A stretch of 64,000 nt of DNA from Vibrio chagasii (GCA_041879415.1 CP090851.1:1240001-1304000), one strand, 5' to 3'. Shown: positions 1 through 9,416, counted from the stretch's first letter. Made by a program: numbers and translations. The notes: generated by a model from the letters alone, not told the origin.

Positions 1-76
1 AGCGGCCGGAGCCGCTTAGTAATGATTCAAAGGTAATTTACTTATAGTGATTTAAAAATCACACAACCCATAAAAG

Positions 77-1297
77 CTAGTCTTCATTGATAGAAGAGAT
101 CTTATGGATTGAAAGATCCGCACCGTTGAACTCGTCTTCTTCGCTTAAGCGCAACCCTGTCATTTTGCTCAATACGCCGTATACGATTAACGCGCCGATG
201 AGAGCAACAGCAACACCTGCTACTGTGCCAACTACCTGAGAGGCAAAGCTTACGCCGCCTAGGCCCCAAAAAGCTTGTTGGCCGAAGATACCTGCTGCAA
301 TACCACCCCAGGCGCCACATACGCCGTGTAGAGGCCATACACCAAGTACGTCATCAATCTGGGTTTTGTTCTGCATGTAAGTGAACAGGTAAACGAACAG
401 CGCGCCTGCTACACCACCAGTAACTAAAGCGCCAAGAGGATGCATCAAGTCTGAACCTGCACAAATGGCTACTAAGCCAGCCAAAGGACCGTTGTGAATG
501 AAGCCCGGGTCATTTTTACCTGCAACAAGAGCGGCAAGAATGCCACCGACCATAGCCATCAGTGAGTTCATCGCTACCAAGCCACTAATACCGTTGATAG
601 CTTGCGCAGACATCACGTTGAAGCCAAACCAACCGACACATAAGATCCACGCCCCCAACGCAAGGAAAGGAATGTTTGATGGTGCGAAGTTAGTGTGTTT
701 ACCTGCGCGAACGCGGCCTTTGCGCATTCCTAAGAAGTAAACTGCAACCAAAGCGATCCAACCGCCAACGCCGTGAACCACGACAGAACCCGCAAAGTCA
801 TGGAATCCATAACCAAATTGACCTTCTAGCCAATCTTGGAAGCCAAAGTTACCGTTCCAAATGATGCCTTCGAAAAATGGGTAGACGAAACCAACGGTAA
901 ATAACGTTGCAATTAGGATTGGATAGAAACGTGCACGCTCCGCGATACCACCTGAAACGATTGCAGGTATTGCTGCTGCGAAGGTCATTAGGAAGAAGAA
1001 CTTAACCAATTCGTACCCATTACCTTGGGACAATGTTTCTGCATCAGCAAGAAAGTGAGCGCCGTAAGCCACCCAATAGCCGATAAAGAAGTAAGCGATG
1101 GCGGAGACACCAAAGTCTGAAAGGATCTTAACCAGCGCGTTGACTTGGTTCTTCTTTCGCACAGTACCGACTTCGAGAAAAGCGAAGCCAGCGTGCATTA
1201 AGAAGACCATGATCGCGCCGAGTAAGAGGAATAAAGTATCTGAACTTTGGGTAAGGGTTTGTACTGCACTATGAACTTGAGTCACCGTTTCACTCAT
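77..1297 (-). CDS. amtB: Ammonium transporter, Amt family
   Basis: Inner-membrane channel that takes up ammonium/ammonia. The 406-residue protein is hydrophobic throughout, as expected for 11 helices. It carries Amt hallmarks: an N-terminal helix with FAFLEVGTVRKKN, the FHDFAGSVVVHGVGG segment with the first pore histidine, and LHGVCGAWGG with the second. The cytoplasmic tail is short and acidic. No glnK lies beside it on the right; the left side is outside the window. The ATG at 1297 follows an AAGGAGA-type ribosome site. Upstream there is a sigma-54-like element and NtrC-like half sites, so nitrogen-limitation control is likely (inference). The family call is secure. Confidence 0.95.
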   Translation of the reverse strand: MSETVTQVHSAVQTLTQSSDTLFLLLGAIMVFLMHAGFAFLEVGTVRKKNQVNALVKILSDFGVSAIAYFFIGYWVAYGAHFLADAETLSQGNGYELVKFFFLMTFAAAIPAIVSGGIAERARFYPILIATLFTVGFVYPFFEGIIWNGNFGFQDWLEGQFGYGFHDFAGSVVVHGVGGWIALVAVYFLGMRKGRVRAGKHTNFAPSNIPFLALGAWILCVGWFGFNVMSAQAINGISGLVAMNSLMAMVGGILAALVAGKNDPGFIHNGPLAGLVAICAGSDLMHPLGALVTGGVAGALFVYLFTYMQNKTQIDDVLGVWPLHGVCGAWGGIAAGIFGQQAFWGLGGVSFASQVVGTVAGVAVALIGALIVYGVLSKMTGLRLSEEDEFNGADLSIHKISSINED

Positions 1298-1382
1298 TAA
1301 AGCATTCTCCTTTCGCTTTATCTGATTTGCACTGATATCGTGCGATTCAATATCGTAATTAATTAAAGACTCAACAGTGAAC

Positions 1383-1398
1383 GCAAGATGTGTTCCAA
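1383..1398 (-). promoter_or_regulatory. Sigma-54 promoter for amtB
   Basis: On the minus strand the sequence reads TTGGAACACATCTTGC. GG and GC are separated by exactly 10 bases, as required for -24/-12 elements, although the -24 box is TTGGAA rather than TTGGCA. Start of transcription would be near 1372, giving a leader of about 75 bases. Confidence 0.55.
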
Positions 1399-1514
1399 GT
1401 GCATGGTGTAATTTTCGTGCAACAGTTTTTGTTTTTAAGCTGTTGATTTTGAATGGCTAAATATTTAGGTGCACGTTTATGGATCTTAAGTATCGGAAAA
1501 ATAACAACGCCAAC

Positions 1515-1548
1515 TGCACCAAATAAGGGAGTTGCACCATATTGAGGC
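1515..1548 (-). promoter_or_regulatory. Tandem NtrC-like sites upstream of amtB
   Basis: Two copies of TGCACCA start 18 bases apart (1515 and 1533). The second continues as TGCACCATATTG, matching the left 12 bases of the classic NtrC site; the right half-sites are poor. They lie about 120-150 bp upstream of the -24/-12 element, a normal enhancer distance. Amt genes are usual NtrC targets. Confidence 0.45.
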
Positions 1549-1623
1549 GAGCAATGAGTGGGTCTGGATATAGAGATCGAACGCAACTGACGGCTATGTT
1601 TCTAGCCGGAGACCTAAAAACAA

Positions 1624-1652
1624 AAAGCCCAGTGAAATAATCACTGGGCTTT
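1624..1652 (-). terminator. Terminator of the fdh operon
   Basis: A perfect 12-bp stem (AAAGCCCAGTGA with its complement) encloses the 5-base loop AATAA. On the minus strand it is followed by a U-rich run. It lies 30 bp beyond the last gene of the fdh operon. Confidence 0.85.
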
Positions 1653-1681
1653 GCTTTTGAGTTTTAGCTAACGCACTGGTG

Positions 1682-2098
1682 TTACAGGTTTGGTCCTGTA
1701 GACGGGTTTTGCGGTAGATTTTGACTTAAACGCTGCATACCTTGATACATGCGGATAAACCAAACCACAATCGCAACCCCACCGAATAACATACCTACAT
1801 ATGGAATGTAGTAAGCGATATCATCGATGATATGGTTTTGATACCAGTAATCGTTCACACCGATTAACACGCCGTTTGAGGTCGCTACCGTTACGATAAG
1901 AACCACAAAGAAGGTTAGGTTCAAGAAGAACGAGCGGATCAAGCCATAGTAATGTGTATCAACGACTTCACCGTCTTCGCCTTTATCCAAACGATAGCCC
2001 GCATAGATAATTGCGATCACACCGGAGATAAGACAAGTAAATGGTGTGAAACAGCTTAGGATATAAGCAACCCAAATACCTTTATGAGGTTTGTTCAT
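1682..2098 (-). CDS. Small membrane protein, last gene of fdh operon
   Basis: Predicted inner-membrane protein of 138 residues with about three hydrophobic segments (residues near 10-35, 52-72 and 95-118). It begins IWVAYILSCFTPFTCLISGVIA, which resembles DUF4870/TIC20-like small membrane proteins. It overlaps the end of the cytochrome b gene by 17 bp, so it is translationally coupled. No catalytic motif is visible. Its place in the operon suggests a role in assembly or anchoring of formate dehydrogenase, but that is only inference from position. Confidence 0.7.
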   Translation of the reverse strand: MNKPHKGIWVAYILSCFTPFTCLISGVIAIIYAGYRLDKGEDGEVVDTHYYGLIRSFFLNLTFFVVLIVTVATSNGVLIGVNDYWYQNHIIDDIAYYIPYVGMLFGGVAIVVWFIRMYQGMQRLSQNLPQNPSTGPNL

Positions 2099-3155
2099 TC
2101 TTATTCACCCCTTCACTCTTCTCTGTTGCGACATTAGCGTTTTGTTCAACACCGTTTTTCTCTTGTTCCATTACTTCGTTGTACCAAAGGTCATGGTGCT
2201 CTTTCGCCCAGGTTTCATCTACTTCACCCGTTACCATGCCTTCTAGTGCGCCTTCCATACCGAACAGGCCGATATAGATGTGGAACACGAAACCACAGAT
2301 AAGGATCAGAGCCGCTAGCATATGAACTAAGTTTGAAAGCTCCATATCACGGCGAGTTTGACCAAAGATTGGGAAGTCCAATACCAAACCACTGATTGCA
2401 GCGACACTACCCATAACGATAAGTAGCCAGAACAGCGCTTTTTCACCAGCATTTGAGAACTCTGCAGACGGGTGAGAACCTTTATGTTTCCCTACCATAC
2501 CGCCAAGTTTCAAGAACCACTGAATATCCACTTTCTTAAAGATCGATTTACGCCACCATTTGATAAGCACTGCCATCAATAGCACGTAGAAAATCGGACC
2601 AATGTAGTTGTGGTACTGCTTTGCCAATAGAATGATAAAGCCCCATAGATCCGTTGGGATGTATGGCTTCAAGAAGTGTTTACCATAAACCAGCATCAAA
2701 CCACTGAACGCCAGTGTCAGGAAGGTAAACGCCATGCTCCAGTGCAATGCACGATCCAGTCGAGACCAACGTTTGATCTTACGGCCTGTTCTCGGTGCAC
2801 TGAGCATCAATGGACCAATCACTACGTACATCAGAGTGACAAAAGCAATACTGCCAAAGATAGCCACAGCACCAGCTGGTGACATCCACTTCTCTTTTAA
2901 GATGTACCAAGTTTGACCTGGAGTACTGATGAGTACGCCATGCTCAGGAGACTGAGATGTGGTGTAACCTGATTGTCCATCTCTAACTTGTCGCCAGTAA
3001 TCCGCACCAGCAAGTTGAACCACTTCTCTTTCAGCTGAGCTTGCTTGAGTTTGTGATGAGTTCGTCTCAGATGCATGACTCATAGGAGAAAGCATTGTTA
3101 GTGCCGCCAACATTGGCAGCACAACAAGGAAGAGACGCTTAAACATTGTAAGCAT
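2082..3155 (-). CDS. fdhC: Formate dehydrogenase cytochrome b556 (gamma) subunit
   Basis: Membrane subunit that passes electrons from the Fe-S subunit to quinone. The 357-residue protein has a cleavable signal sequence (residues 1-28, ending MSHA) and a periplasmic stretch. A helix around 95-118 follows, then the cytochrome b core with RLDRALHWSMAFTFLTLAFSGL and, later, NLVHMLAALILICGFVFHIYIG, which provide candidate heme histidines. It is longer at the N-terminus than E. coli FdnI, as in many marine gamma-proteobacteria. AGGAGAG precedes the ATG at 3155. The gene is 13 bp from fdhB and overlaps the downstream small membrane gene. Confidence 0.93.
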   Translation of the reverse strand: MLTMFKRLFLVVLPMLAALTMLSPMSHASETNSSQTQASSAEREVVQLAGADYWRQVRDGQSGYTTSQSPEHGVLISTPGQTWYILKEKWMSPAGAVAIFGSIAFVTLMYVVIGPLMLSAPRTGRKIKRWSRLDRALHWSMAFTFLTLAFSGLMLVYGKHFLKPYIPTDLWGFIILLAKQYHNYIGPIFYVLLMAVLIKWWRKSIFKKVDIQWFLKLGGMVGKHKGSHPSAEFSNAGEKALFWLLIVMGSVAAISGLVLDFPIFGQTRRDMELSNLVHMLAALILICGFVFHIYIGLFGMEGALEGMVTGEVDETWAKEHHDLWYNEVMEQEKNGVEQNANVATEKSEGVNKNEQTS

Positions 3156-3168
3156 ATGTCTCTCCTAC

Positions 3169-3777
3169 TTAGCTCTTAGTTGCGTCGTAAGACAGGTCAT
3201 TACCGTCTGTCCAACCCGCGCCTTTGGCACCACGTTCAACAACACGTTGACGGAAAACATCAGAAACTTTCTCTGCGTCGCCCGCAAGCAGTGCTTTGGT
3301 AGAACATAGTGAAGCACACATTGGAAGCTTACCTTCAGCAATACGGTTCGCACCGTACTTCTGACGTTCTTCTACTGAACCTGGTTCTGTTTCAGGGCCG
3401 CCAGCACAGAAGGTACATTTGTCCATCTTACCGCGCTCACCAAATGCTTCCTGTTTAGGGAATTGAGGTGCACCAAACGGACAAGCAAACAAGCAGTAAC
3501 CACAACCGATACAAAGATCTTTGTTGTGAAGCACGATGCCGTCTTCTGTGTGTTCAAAACAGTCTGCAGGACAAACTGCCATACACGGTGCATCAGTACA
3601 GTGCATACACGCTACTGAAATTGAGTTTTCACCCGGTTCGCCATCGTTCAATGTCACAACGCGACGACGTTGAATACCCCATTCCAGAGCATCATCATTT
3701 TCATTCTTACATGCAGTGACACAACCGTTACATTCGATACAACGCTTGGTGTCACAAAGAAATTTCATTCTAGCCAT
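3169..3777 (-). CDS. fdhB: Formate dehydrogenase Fe-S (beta) subunit
   Basis: Electron-transfer subunit of 202 residues with four Cys clusters typical of a 16-Cys, four-[4Fe-4S] ferredoxin: CIECNGCVTAC near residue 13, CMHCTDAPCMAVC near 57, CIGCGYCLFAC near 92, and a looser fourth set. It has no C-terminal membrane helix, unlike E. coli FdnH, so it presumably docks through the catalytic and cytochrome subunits. AAGGAGT lies just upstream of the ATG at 3777. It is 11 bp downstream of the catalytic subunit gene. Family call is secure. Confidence 0.94.
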   Translation of the reverse strand: MARMKFLCDTKRCIECNGCVTACKNENDDALEWGIQRRRVVTLNDGEPGENSISVACMHCTDAPCMAVCPADCFEHTEDGIVLHNKDLCIGCGYCLFACPFGAPQFPKQEAFGERGKMDKCTFCAGGPETEPGSVEERQKYGANRIAEGKLPMCASLCSTKALLAGDAEKVSDVFRQRVVERGAKGAGWTDGNDLSYDATKS

Positions 3778-3788
3778 TTTAAGACTCC

Positions 3789-6644
3789 TTACGCTTTACG
3801 AATATTACAAAGGGTTACTTTCGTTTCCTGCATCAAGGTGACAGGGTCGTAACCATAGGTGGTTGCTGTGTTAGCAGCTTCACCAATAACGTAAGGATCA
3901 GTGCCTTCTGGGTACTTAGAACGCAAATCTTCACCTTGGAACTTACCACCGAAGTGGAATGGGATGAACGCCAAACCAGGTTTAACACGACGTGTTACCA
4001 TCGCTTTCACCTTAATACGGCCCTTCTCTGCACCTTCAACCCAAACATCATCACCGTCTTTGAAGCCGATGTCGTTCGCGTCTTTCGGGTTCACTTCAAC
4101 GAACATTTCTTGTTGAAGTTCAGCTAGCCATGGGTTTGAACGAGTCTCTTCACCACCACCTTCGTACTCAACCAGACGACCAGAGGTCAGGATAATCGGG
4201 TATTCGCCAGATTTGTCTTGCTCTTGAATCGACTTGTAAAGCGTAGGAACACGGAAGATAGCTTCTTTGTCATCCCACGTTGGGTAATCAGCAACTAAGT
4301 CACGACGTGGCGTGTAAAGCGGCTCACGGTGCAGTGGTACACGGTCTGGGAATGTCCAAACAATCGCACGTGCTTTCGCATTACCAAATGGGATACAACC
4401 GTGTTTAATTGCCACACGTTGGATACCACCTGAAACGTCAGTCTTCCAGTTTTTGCCTTCAGCAGATGCTTTCTCTTCTGCAGTTAGATCATCCCACCAA
4501 CCCAGTTGTTTCAGTAGCTTGTCGCTGAACTCTGGGTAACCGTCTTTGATCTCACAGCCTTTCGAGTAGCTGTCTTCAGCAAGTAAGCTTTGACCTTCAA
4601 ACTCAACACCGAAACGAGTACGGAAGTTACCACCACCTTCAGCAACCGTTTTAGACGTATCGTAAAGGATGTGTGTACCAGGGTGTTTCATCTCTGGTGT
4701 GCCCCAACATGGCCAAGGTAGACCGTAAGTCTCGCCATTTGCTGGACCGCCTTCTGCTTCTAGAGACGTTTTGTGGAACGTATGCCAGTTCTGTTGGTGC
4801 TCTTTCAAGCGTTCAGGGCTTTGACCTGTGTAACCAATCGTCCACATACCTTTGTTGAATTCACGTGTAATGTCTTCAATCAGAGGTTGGTTGTTCTCAA
4901 CACGAATGTTCTTGAACAGCTGATCTGAGAAACCAAGCTTCTTAGAAAGCAGGTACATGATTTCGTGGTCAGGTTTAGATTCGAACAGCGGCTCAACGAC
5001 TTTGTCACGCCATTGTAGAGAACGGTTTGACGCCGTTACACTGCCGTAGGTTTCAAATTGAGTCGTTGCTGGTAGCAGGTAAACACCGTCTGTACGATCG
5101 TTCATTACCGCTGCAACCGTTGGGTATGGGTCAACAATAACCATCATATCCAGCTTCTGCATCGCCTTCTTCATCTCTGGACCACGAGTCTGAGAGTTCA
5201 CTGCGTGACCCCAGTAGAACATCGCGCGGATGTTTTCGCGTTGACGAATCTTGTCTTTGTCTTCAAGTACGCCATCTACCCAACGAGATACAGGAATACC
5301 TGCACTGTTCATTGGTTTTTGACCACCGTATGCGTTGTCGTCGAAACGGCCTTTCACCCAGTCAAAGTCGATATCCCAAACTTTTGACCAGTGACGCCAA
5401 GAACCTTCAGACAAGCCGTAGTAGCCTGGAAGTGTGTCGGAAAGTACGCCAAGGTCAGTTGCGCCCTGTACGTTATCGTGACCACGGAAGATGTTTGCAC
5501 CGCCACCTGATTTACCGATGTTACCTAGCGCAAGCTCAAGTACACAGTAAGCACGTGTGTTGTTGTTACCAGTCGTGTGTTGAGTACCACCCATACACCA
5601 AACGATACAACCCGGACGGTTCTCAGAAAGTAGTTTCGCTGTGTGGTATACGTCTTTTTCACTAACACCAGTTACACGTTCAACTTCTGCTGGGGTCCAT
5701 TTCGCCACTTCTTCACGGATCTCGTCCATGCCGAATACACGTTGTTTAATGAACTCTTTGTCTTCCCATTGGTTTGCAAAGACGTGCCATAACACACCCC
5801 AGATAAACGCAACGTCAGAACCTGGACGAAGAGAAACGTAGTGATCTGATTTCGCAGCAGTACGCGTACGACGAGGATCCGCAACAACGATCTTACAGTT
5901 GTTTTTCTCTTTCGCGATCAAGATGTGTTGCATCGCTACTGGGTGAGCTTCTGCAGGGTTTGAACCAATGAACAGCATCGATTTACAGTTGTGCATGTCA
6001 TTGAACGAGTTTGTCATTGCACCGTAACCCCAAGTGTTTGCAACACCGGCTACTGTGGTTGAGTGACAAATACGCGCTTGGTGGTCGACGTTGTTCGTGC
6101 CCCAAAGCGATGCCATCTTACGGAATGCGTAAGCTTGCTCGTTACTGTGTTTCGCACTACCTAGGAAGTAAACTGAATCAGGGCCAGACTCTTTACGAAG
6201 TTCTAGCGCTTTGTTACCGATCTCTTCAATCGCTTGTTCCCAAGAAAGCTTCTTCCACTTACCGCCTTCCAATTTCATTGGGTACTTAAGACGACGTTCA
6301 CCGTGGCCGTGCTCACGAAGTGCTGCACCTTTCGCACAGTGTCCACCAGCGTTGAATGGGTGATCGAATGCAGGCTCTTGACCAGTCCAAACACCGTTTT
6401 GAACTTCAGCGTAGATACCACAGCCCACAGAACAGTGAGAACAAATAGTACGTTTTACTTCTGTTTTCGCTTCTGGATCGACTGATTTAGCCTGTGCTTT
6501 CTTCATCATGCCTGGTGCAAATAGACTTGCGCCTACGACTGCGCCACCAGCAGCTAATGAAGTATTTTTCATGAAGGCACGTCGAGACACACCTAGCTGA
6601 TTGGTTTCTTTGCTCACACTATCGGAGCGTTTGACAAGTTTCAT
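3789..6644 (-). CDS. fdhA: Formate dehydrogenase catalytic (alpha) subunit, Cys type, TAT exported
   Basis: Oxidises formate to CO2 on a bis-molybdopterin-guanine-dinucleotide Mo or W centre, probably periplasmic. The 951-residue protein starts with a twin-arginine signal (SRRAFMKNTSLAAGG, residues 20-34). A [4Fe-4S] motif follows (Cys68, Cys71, Cys75, Cys103). The metal ligand is Cys193 in ARICHS, where E. coli FdnG has selenocysteine, followed by His194. The C-terminal molydopterin-binding domain (from about residue 820) is complete. GGAG precedes the ATG. An adjacent TAT-target peptide, a TorD-like chaperone and a distant tupABC system support export and possibly tungsten use; metal identity is inference. 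Confidence 0.96.
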   Translation of the reverse strand: MKLVKRSDSVSKETNQLGVSRRAFMKNTSLAAGGAVVGASLFAPGMMKKAQAKSVDPEAKTEVKRTICSHCSVGCGIYAEVQNGVWTGQEPAFDHPFNAGGHCAKGAALREHGHGERRLKYPMKLEGGKWKKLSWEQAIEEIGNKALELRKESGPDSVYFLGSAKHSNEQAYAFRKMASLWGTNNVDHQARICHSTTVAGVANTWGYGAMTNSFNDMHNCKSMLFIGSNPAEAHPVAMQHILIAKEKNNCKIVVADPRRTRTAAKSDHYVSLRPGSDVAFIWGVLWHVFANQWEDKEFIKQRVFGMDEIREEVAKWTPAEVERVTGVSEKDVYHTAKLLSENRPGCIVWCMGGTQHTTGNNNTRAYCVLELALGNIGKSGGGANIFRGHDNVQGATDLGVLSDTLPGYYGLSEGSWRHWSKVWDIDFDWVKGRFDDNAYGGQKPMNSAGIPVSRWVDGVLEDKDKIRQRENIRAMFYWGHAVNSQTRGPEMKKAMQKLDMMVIVDPYPTVAAVMNDRTDGVYLLPATTQFETYGSVTASNRSLQWRDKVVEPLFESKPDHEIMYLLSKKLGFSDQLFKNIRVENNQPLIEDITREFNKGMWTIGYTGQSPERLKEHQQNWHTFHKTSLEAEGGPANGETYGLPWPCWGTPEMKHPGTHILYDTSKTVAEGGGNFRTRFGVEFEGQSLLAEDSYSKGCEIKDGYPEFSDKLLKQLGWWDDLTAEEKASAEGKNWKTDVSGGIQRVAIKHGCIPFGNAKARAIVWTFPDRVPLHREPLYTPRRDLVADYPTWDDKEAIFRVPTLYKSIQEQDKSGEYPIILTSGRLVEYEGGGEETRSNPWLAELQQEMFVEVNPKDANDIGFKDGDDVWVEGAEKGRIKVKAMVTRRVKPGLAFIPFHFGGKFQGEDLRSKYPEGTDPYVIGEAANTATTYGYDPVTLMQETKVTLCNIRKA

Positions 6645-6654
6645 CCGTTATCTC

Positions 6655-6858
6655 CTAAAGTGTGTCGTAGTAATCGCGAATGTGTTGCGTTTCACGATAG
6701 CCAGTCTTCTTCACGTCTTCTTTCGAAATTTCAACAGTTTCTGAAGCGGTTGCCACTTTAGTTGTACCAGCGACAACGGCACCAGCAACAGCTGCAGTCG
6801 TCAAGCCTTTGAGTAGATCCCTACGGCTTGTATTTATATCTTTATTATCTTTCATCAT
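6655..6858 (-). CDS. Formate dehydrogenase-associated TAT-target small protein
   Basis: A 67-residue protein with a twin-arginine motif (TSRRDLLKGL, residues 10-19), a hydrophobic Ala/Val-rich segment and a short C-terminal tail ending HIRDYYDTL. It matches the small TAT-target proteins commonly found directly before fdhA in membrane-bound fdh operons. It lies 10 bp upstream of fdhA. Its function is not established; helping co-export or assembly is a guess from conservation of position. Confidence 0.82.
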   Translation of the reverse strand: MMKDNKDINTSRRDLLKGLTTAAVAGAVVAGTTKVATASETVEISKEDVKKTGYRETQHIRDYYDTL

Positions 6859-6933
6859 TGCTTCCTTACCTTACGGTAGATCTTTTTTTGGAGGCTTAAT
6901 GCCCCTCTATCGATATAATCGCGTACTGCTCGA

Positions 6934-7572
6934 TTACTCGTAATCAGTGACGTTTTTCACATCAATCTTTAATTTGTGCTTACTGCTTTTTGTATTCACG
7001 CTAAAACGCACTTGTTCTAACGTTAAGAATGCTTCACATAGCTGAGCGGCCGATTTGTAGAAGTTCGCGCTTTCTGCCCCTTCAAGCTGATGCGTGAAAG
7101 AGTTAAACCAAGGGCCAAGGTGCTTATTGAATACCGCTTGTTGCAGTGCTTCTTCCTCAGCCGTTAGCATCGCCATCACTTCACAAAGTGCCGCGATGTG
7201 ATCTTCTGGCTCTTTTACTTGATCATCACGCTCAATGCCTAGAAGCTCTAAATCATGACGAATGTCAGCCAATGGTTTTTCCATCATGGCGCCCGTGCGA
7301 TGCCAAGAACCAAATGGAACGACCTCTCCGCGACCAATGCCGATGAACAGGTCTTGATATTCATCTTCCAGTGCTTCACGGTTTGATTCTGTTGCTGCTT
7401 GTTGAATGGCAATCCAAGCTTTCTGCATTGCGCTTTCAGACGCTTCAATATCGAGCGTTTTTAGAAAGTCGATCACCTCTTCAGAAGGTGCGCTACGAAA
7501 CAGTGCAGAAAGAACCAAGTAGATCTCAGTTCTTAGTGTCTGTTCTTGTGCCTGATCCAAATTCGTTTCCAA
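6934..7572 (-). CDS. TorD/DmsD-family chaperone for formate dehydrogenase
   Basis: Cytoplasmic, mostly helical 212-residue protein of the TorD family, which binds the twin-arginine leader and protects the apo-catalytic subunit during cofactor loading. The sequence shows the family core: an early YLVLSALFRSAPSEEVIDFL helix, the EYQDLFIGIGRGEVVPFGSWHRTG segment (family pattern near residues 69-92), and EPEDHIAALCEVM, matching the conserved E-P-D-H motif. It lies between the large ferredoxin gene (9 bp gap) and the TAT-target peptide gene. Partner is inferred to be FdhA. Confidence 0.88.
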   Translation of the reverse strand: METNLDQAQEQTLRTEIYLVLSALFRSAPSEEVIDFLKTLDIEASESAMQKAWIAIQQAATESNREALEDEYQDLFIGIGRGEVVPFGSWHRTGAMMEKPLADIRHDLELLGIERDDQVKEPEDHIAALCEVMAMLTAEEEALQQAVFNKHLGPWFNSFTHQLEGAESANFYKSAAQLCEAFLTLEQVRFSVNTKSSKHKLKIDVKNVTDYE

Positions 7573-7581
7573 GGCTAACTC

Positions 7582-9249
7582 CTAGTATTTCAATTGTTTC
7601 AATGGGTCTTGAGCCATTGAATCGAACATATCCACCACACGGCAGTCTTCACACATCGCAATACGGTTAATCGCAGCTTCATCTGAAAAGTGAGAGTGAC
7701 CGCGTAACTTGTTCTGTAGCATGTCAATCATAGACTGAGGTGCGAATGGTTTATGGCAACGTACACATTCCGCTGCTTTCTCTTCATGAATCACAACCGC
7801 TTTCTGACGCTCTTCTTTCACCCAGTTCATACGAGGCGTAAGAGTTAAAACATTTTCAGGACATGCCTTTTCACACAGGCCACATTGAATACAGTCTTGT
7901 TCTACAAACTTAAGTGATGGAGAAGCTCCGTCGGTATGAAGTGCACGTGTCGGACACACAGCCACACAGCTCATACATAACGTACAATCTTTGCTATCAC
8001 ACGAAACGTTTCCGTAAGGTGCGTTTGATGGAAGCTCAACAATATTTTCAACAGGAATACGAGCTGAAGACATCGCGTCAAGTGCAGTGAATAGACGTTG
8101 ACGCTTATTGCCTTGAAGATCGCCAAGTGCAAGGTCGAACGAATCCACACAAAGTGTTGGAGGACCTTCACGTAGAGATTCTAAGTACAGAATATCGATG
8201 GTTTCTTTCGGAATACCGATTTGGTCTAGTAGTTCTTGAGCAATCCCTACTTCGTTATTCAGAACACGAATGATCGTTTCTGGCATAAAGCGAGATGCCG
8301 CAAACAGAACTTGAGTCGCGCCATTAACCAATGCTGCAAACCAAGTATCGATACCAATAGATGGCAGCTCTTCGACAACAATCGGAATCACGTTGTCTGG
8401 TAGCGCTTTAAGAGCCATCACATTGTAGGTTTCATGACGTGAACTACAGATAAGTACAATTGGATCCAAACCGCCCGCTTGCTCGTAGTTAGCTAGCGTA
8501 CGTTCAATGAACTTTTGAGTATCATCAGGATTAGGCAATGCGTAAGAGATAGCTTCTGTCGGACAGCTCGTAGCACAAGTACCCACGCCTTGGCATAGGT
8601 AAGGGTTGATCTCAATCTTGTGACCTGTCTTGTCAGAGCCTTCACTTGAAAGTGCGCCAGCAGGACAAGCATCAACACAACGCTCACAACCTTTAACACC
8701 ACGAGAACTGTGTGCACATAGGTCTGTGTCTAAACGGAAGAACTTAGGCTTATCAAACGTGCCCATTAACGTAGGAATTTCTTCTAACGCTTCAGCTAGC
8801 TTTGGATAACCGCGCCCTACTGGGTAATAACCAGGAACAGGCACTTCTTCTGTCATGCAGCTATTCAGACATAAATCCAAAACCACATCAAAGCAGTCAT
8901 GATTGATTGCTACTTTCGCAAGGTTATTGGTTAGGCCTTTGTTTTCGATTAGAACTTCGAACGTACCAAGGAATCCAGAAACCTGAACAGCATTTGCGTA
9001 GTAAAGCTCTGACTCAGCATTAGTCGCTTTCGCACCGTCTGTTGAAAGTAGTGTCAGGCTTGTTAACTGAGGCAATTGAGCCGCAGCACTTTCAATGATC
9101 GCAGTTGGACCAATAATTAGCGTATTACCACCACTTTCATAACTGACTGTCGGTGGAATTAGGTTTGTTAACTCAACAGTGTTCTCAAACGCATACAGCC
9201 TCGCCTTTGCGTTATTTGAAGTTGCTTGTTCTAATAATTGTTTAAGCAT
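7582..9249 (-). CDS. Large multi-cluster 4Fe-4S protein, first gene of fdh operon
   Basis: A 555-residue predicted cytoplasmic protein. Ferredoxin motifs lie in the middle (CERCVDACPAGAL and CQGVGTCATSCPTEAI, residues about 190-240) and again near 415-470 (CTLCMSCVAVCPTRAL, CIQCGLCEKACPENVL). Two CxxC pairs follow near the C-terminus (CVRC, CEDC). It recalls the ferredoxin-like proteins heading fdh clusters in Vibrio and Shewanella. It may carry electrons or help assemble the enzyme; there is no direct evidence for either. It is first in the operon, behind a 157-base leader and a near-perfect sigma-54 promoter. Confidence 0.85.
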   Translation of the reverse strand: MLKQLLEQATSNNAKARLYAFENTVELTNLIPPTVSYESGGNTLIIGPTAIIESAAAQLPQLTSLTLLSTDGAKATNAESELYYANAVQVSGFLGTFEVLIENKGLTNNLAKVAINHDCFDVVLDLCLNSCMTEEVPVPGYYPVGRGYPKLAEALEEIPTLMGTFDKPKFFRLDTDLCAHSSRGVKGCERCVDACPAGALSSEGSDKTGHKIEINPYLCQGVGTCATSCPTEAISYALPNPDDTQKFIERTLANYEQAGGLDPIVLICSSRHETYNVMALKALPDNVIPIVVEELPSIGIDTWFAALVNGATQVLFAASRFMPETIIRVLNNEVGIAQELLDQIGIPKETIDILYLESLREGPPTLCVDSFDLALGDLQGNKRQRLFTALDAMSSARIPVENIVELPSNAPYGNVSCDSKDCTLCMSCVAVCPTRALHTDGASPSLKFVEQDCIQCGLCEKACPENVLTLTPRMNWVKEERQKAVVIHEEKAAECVRCHKPFAPQSMIDMLQNKLRGHSHFSDEAAINRIAMCEDCRVVDMFDSMAQDPLKQLKY

Positions 9250-9416
9250 TGCTCAGTTCCATTTTTGGATATGGATAATCTGTTCAATCTTCATTGTAGT
9301 TAGCGTTGGAGAACTTGCTGAGTAATCAGTTAACAACTTATGGTCTCGTTAACTATTCATTCACTCGCCAAGTTTACGCGAGTTATCTACAAAAAAGTCG
9401 ATAATGGACTAGTTTT

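Noticed and set aside
1..16. AGCGGC-CGGA-GCCGCT hairpin at the window edge
   Set aside because: Context is cut off and there is no U-run, so I cannot tell if it is a terminator.
1328..1344. TGCACTGATATCGTGCG, NtrC-like palindrome 31 bp before amtB
   Set aside because: It lies downstream of the predicted transcription start, so it cannot be a normal enhancer there; kept only as a curiosity.
1371..1586. 71-codon leftward frame upstream of amtB
   Set aside because: No ribosome site, no recognisable protein, and it lies over the promoter and NtrC-like sites.
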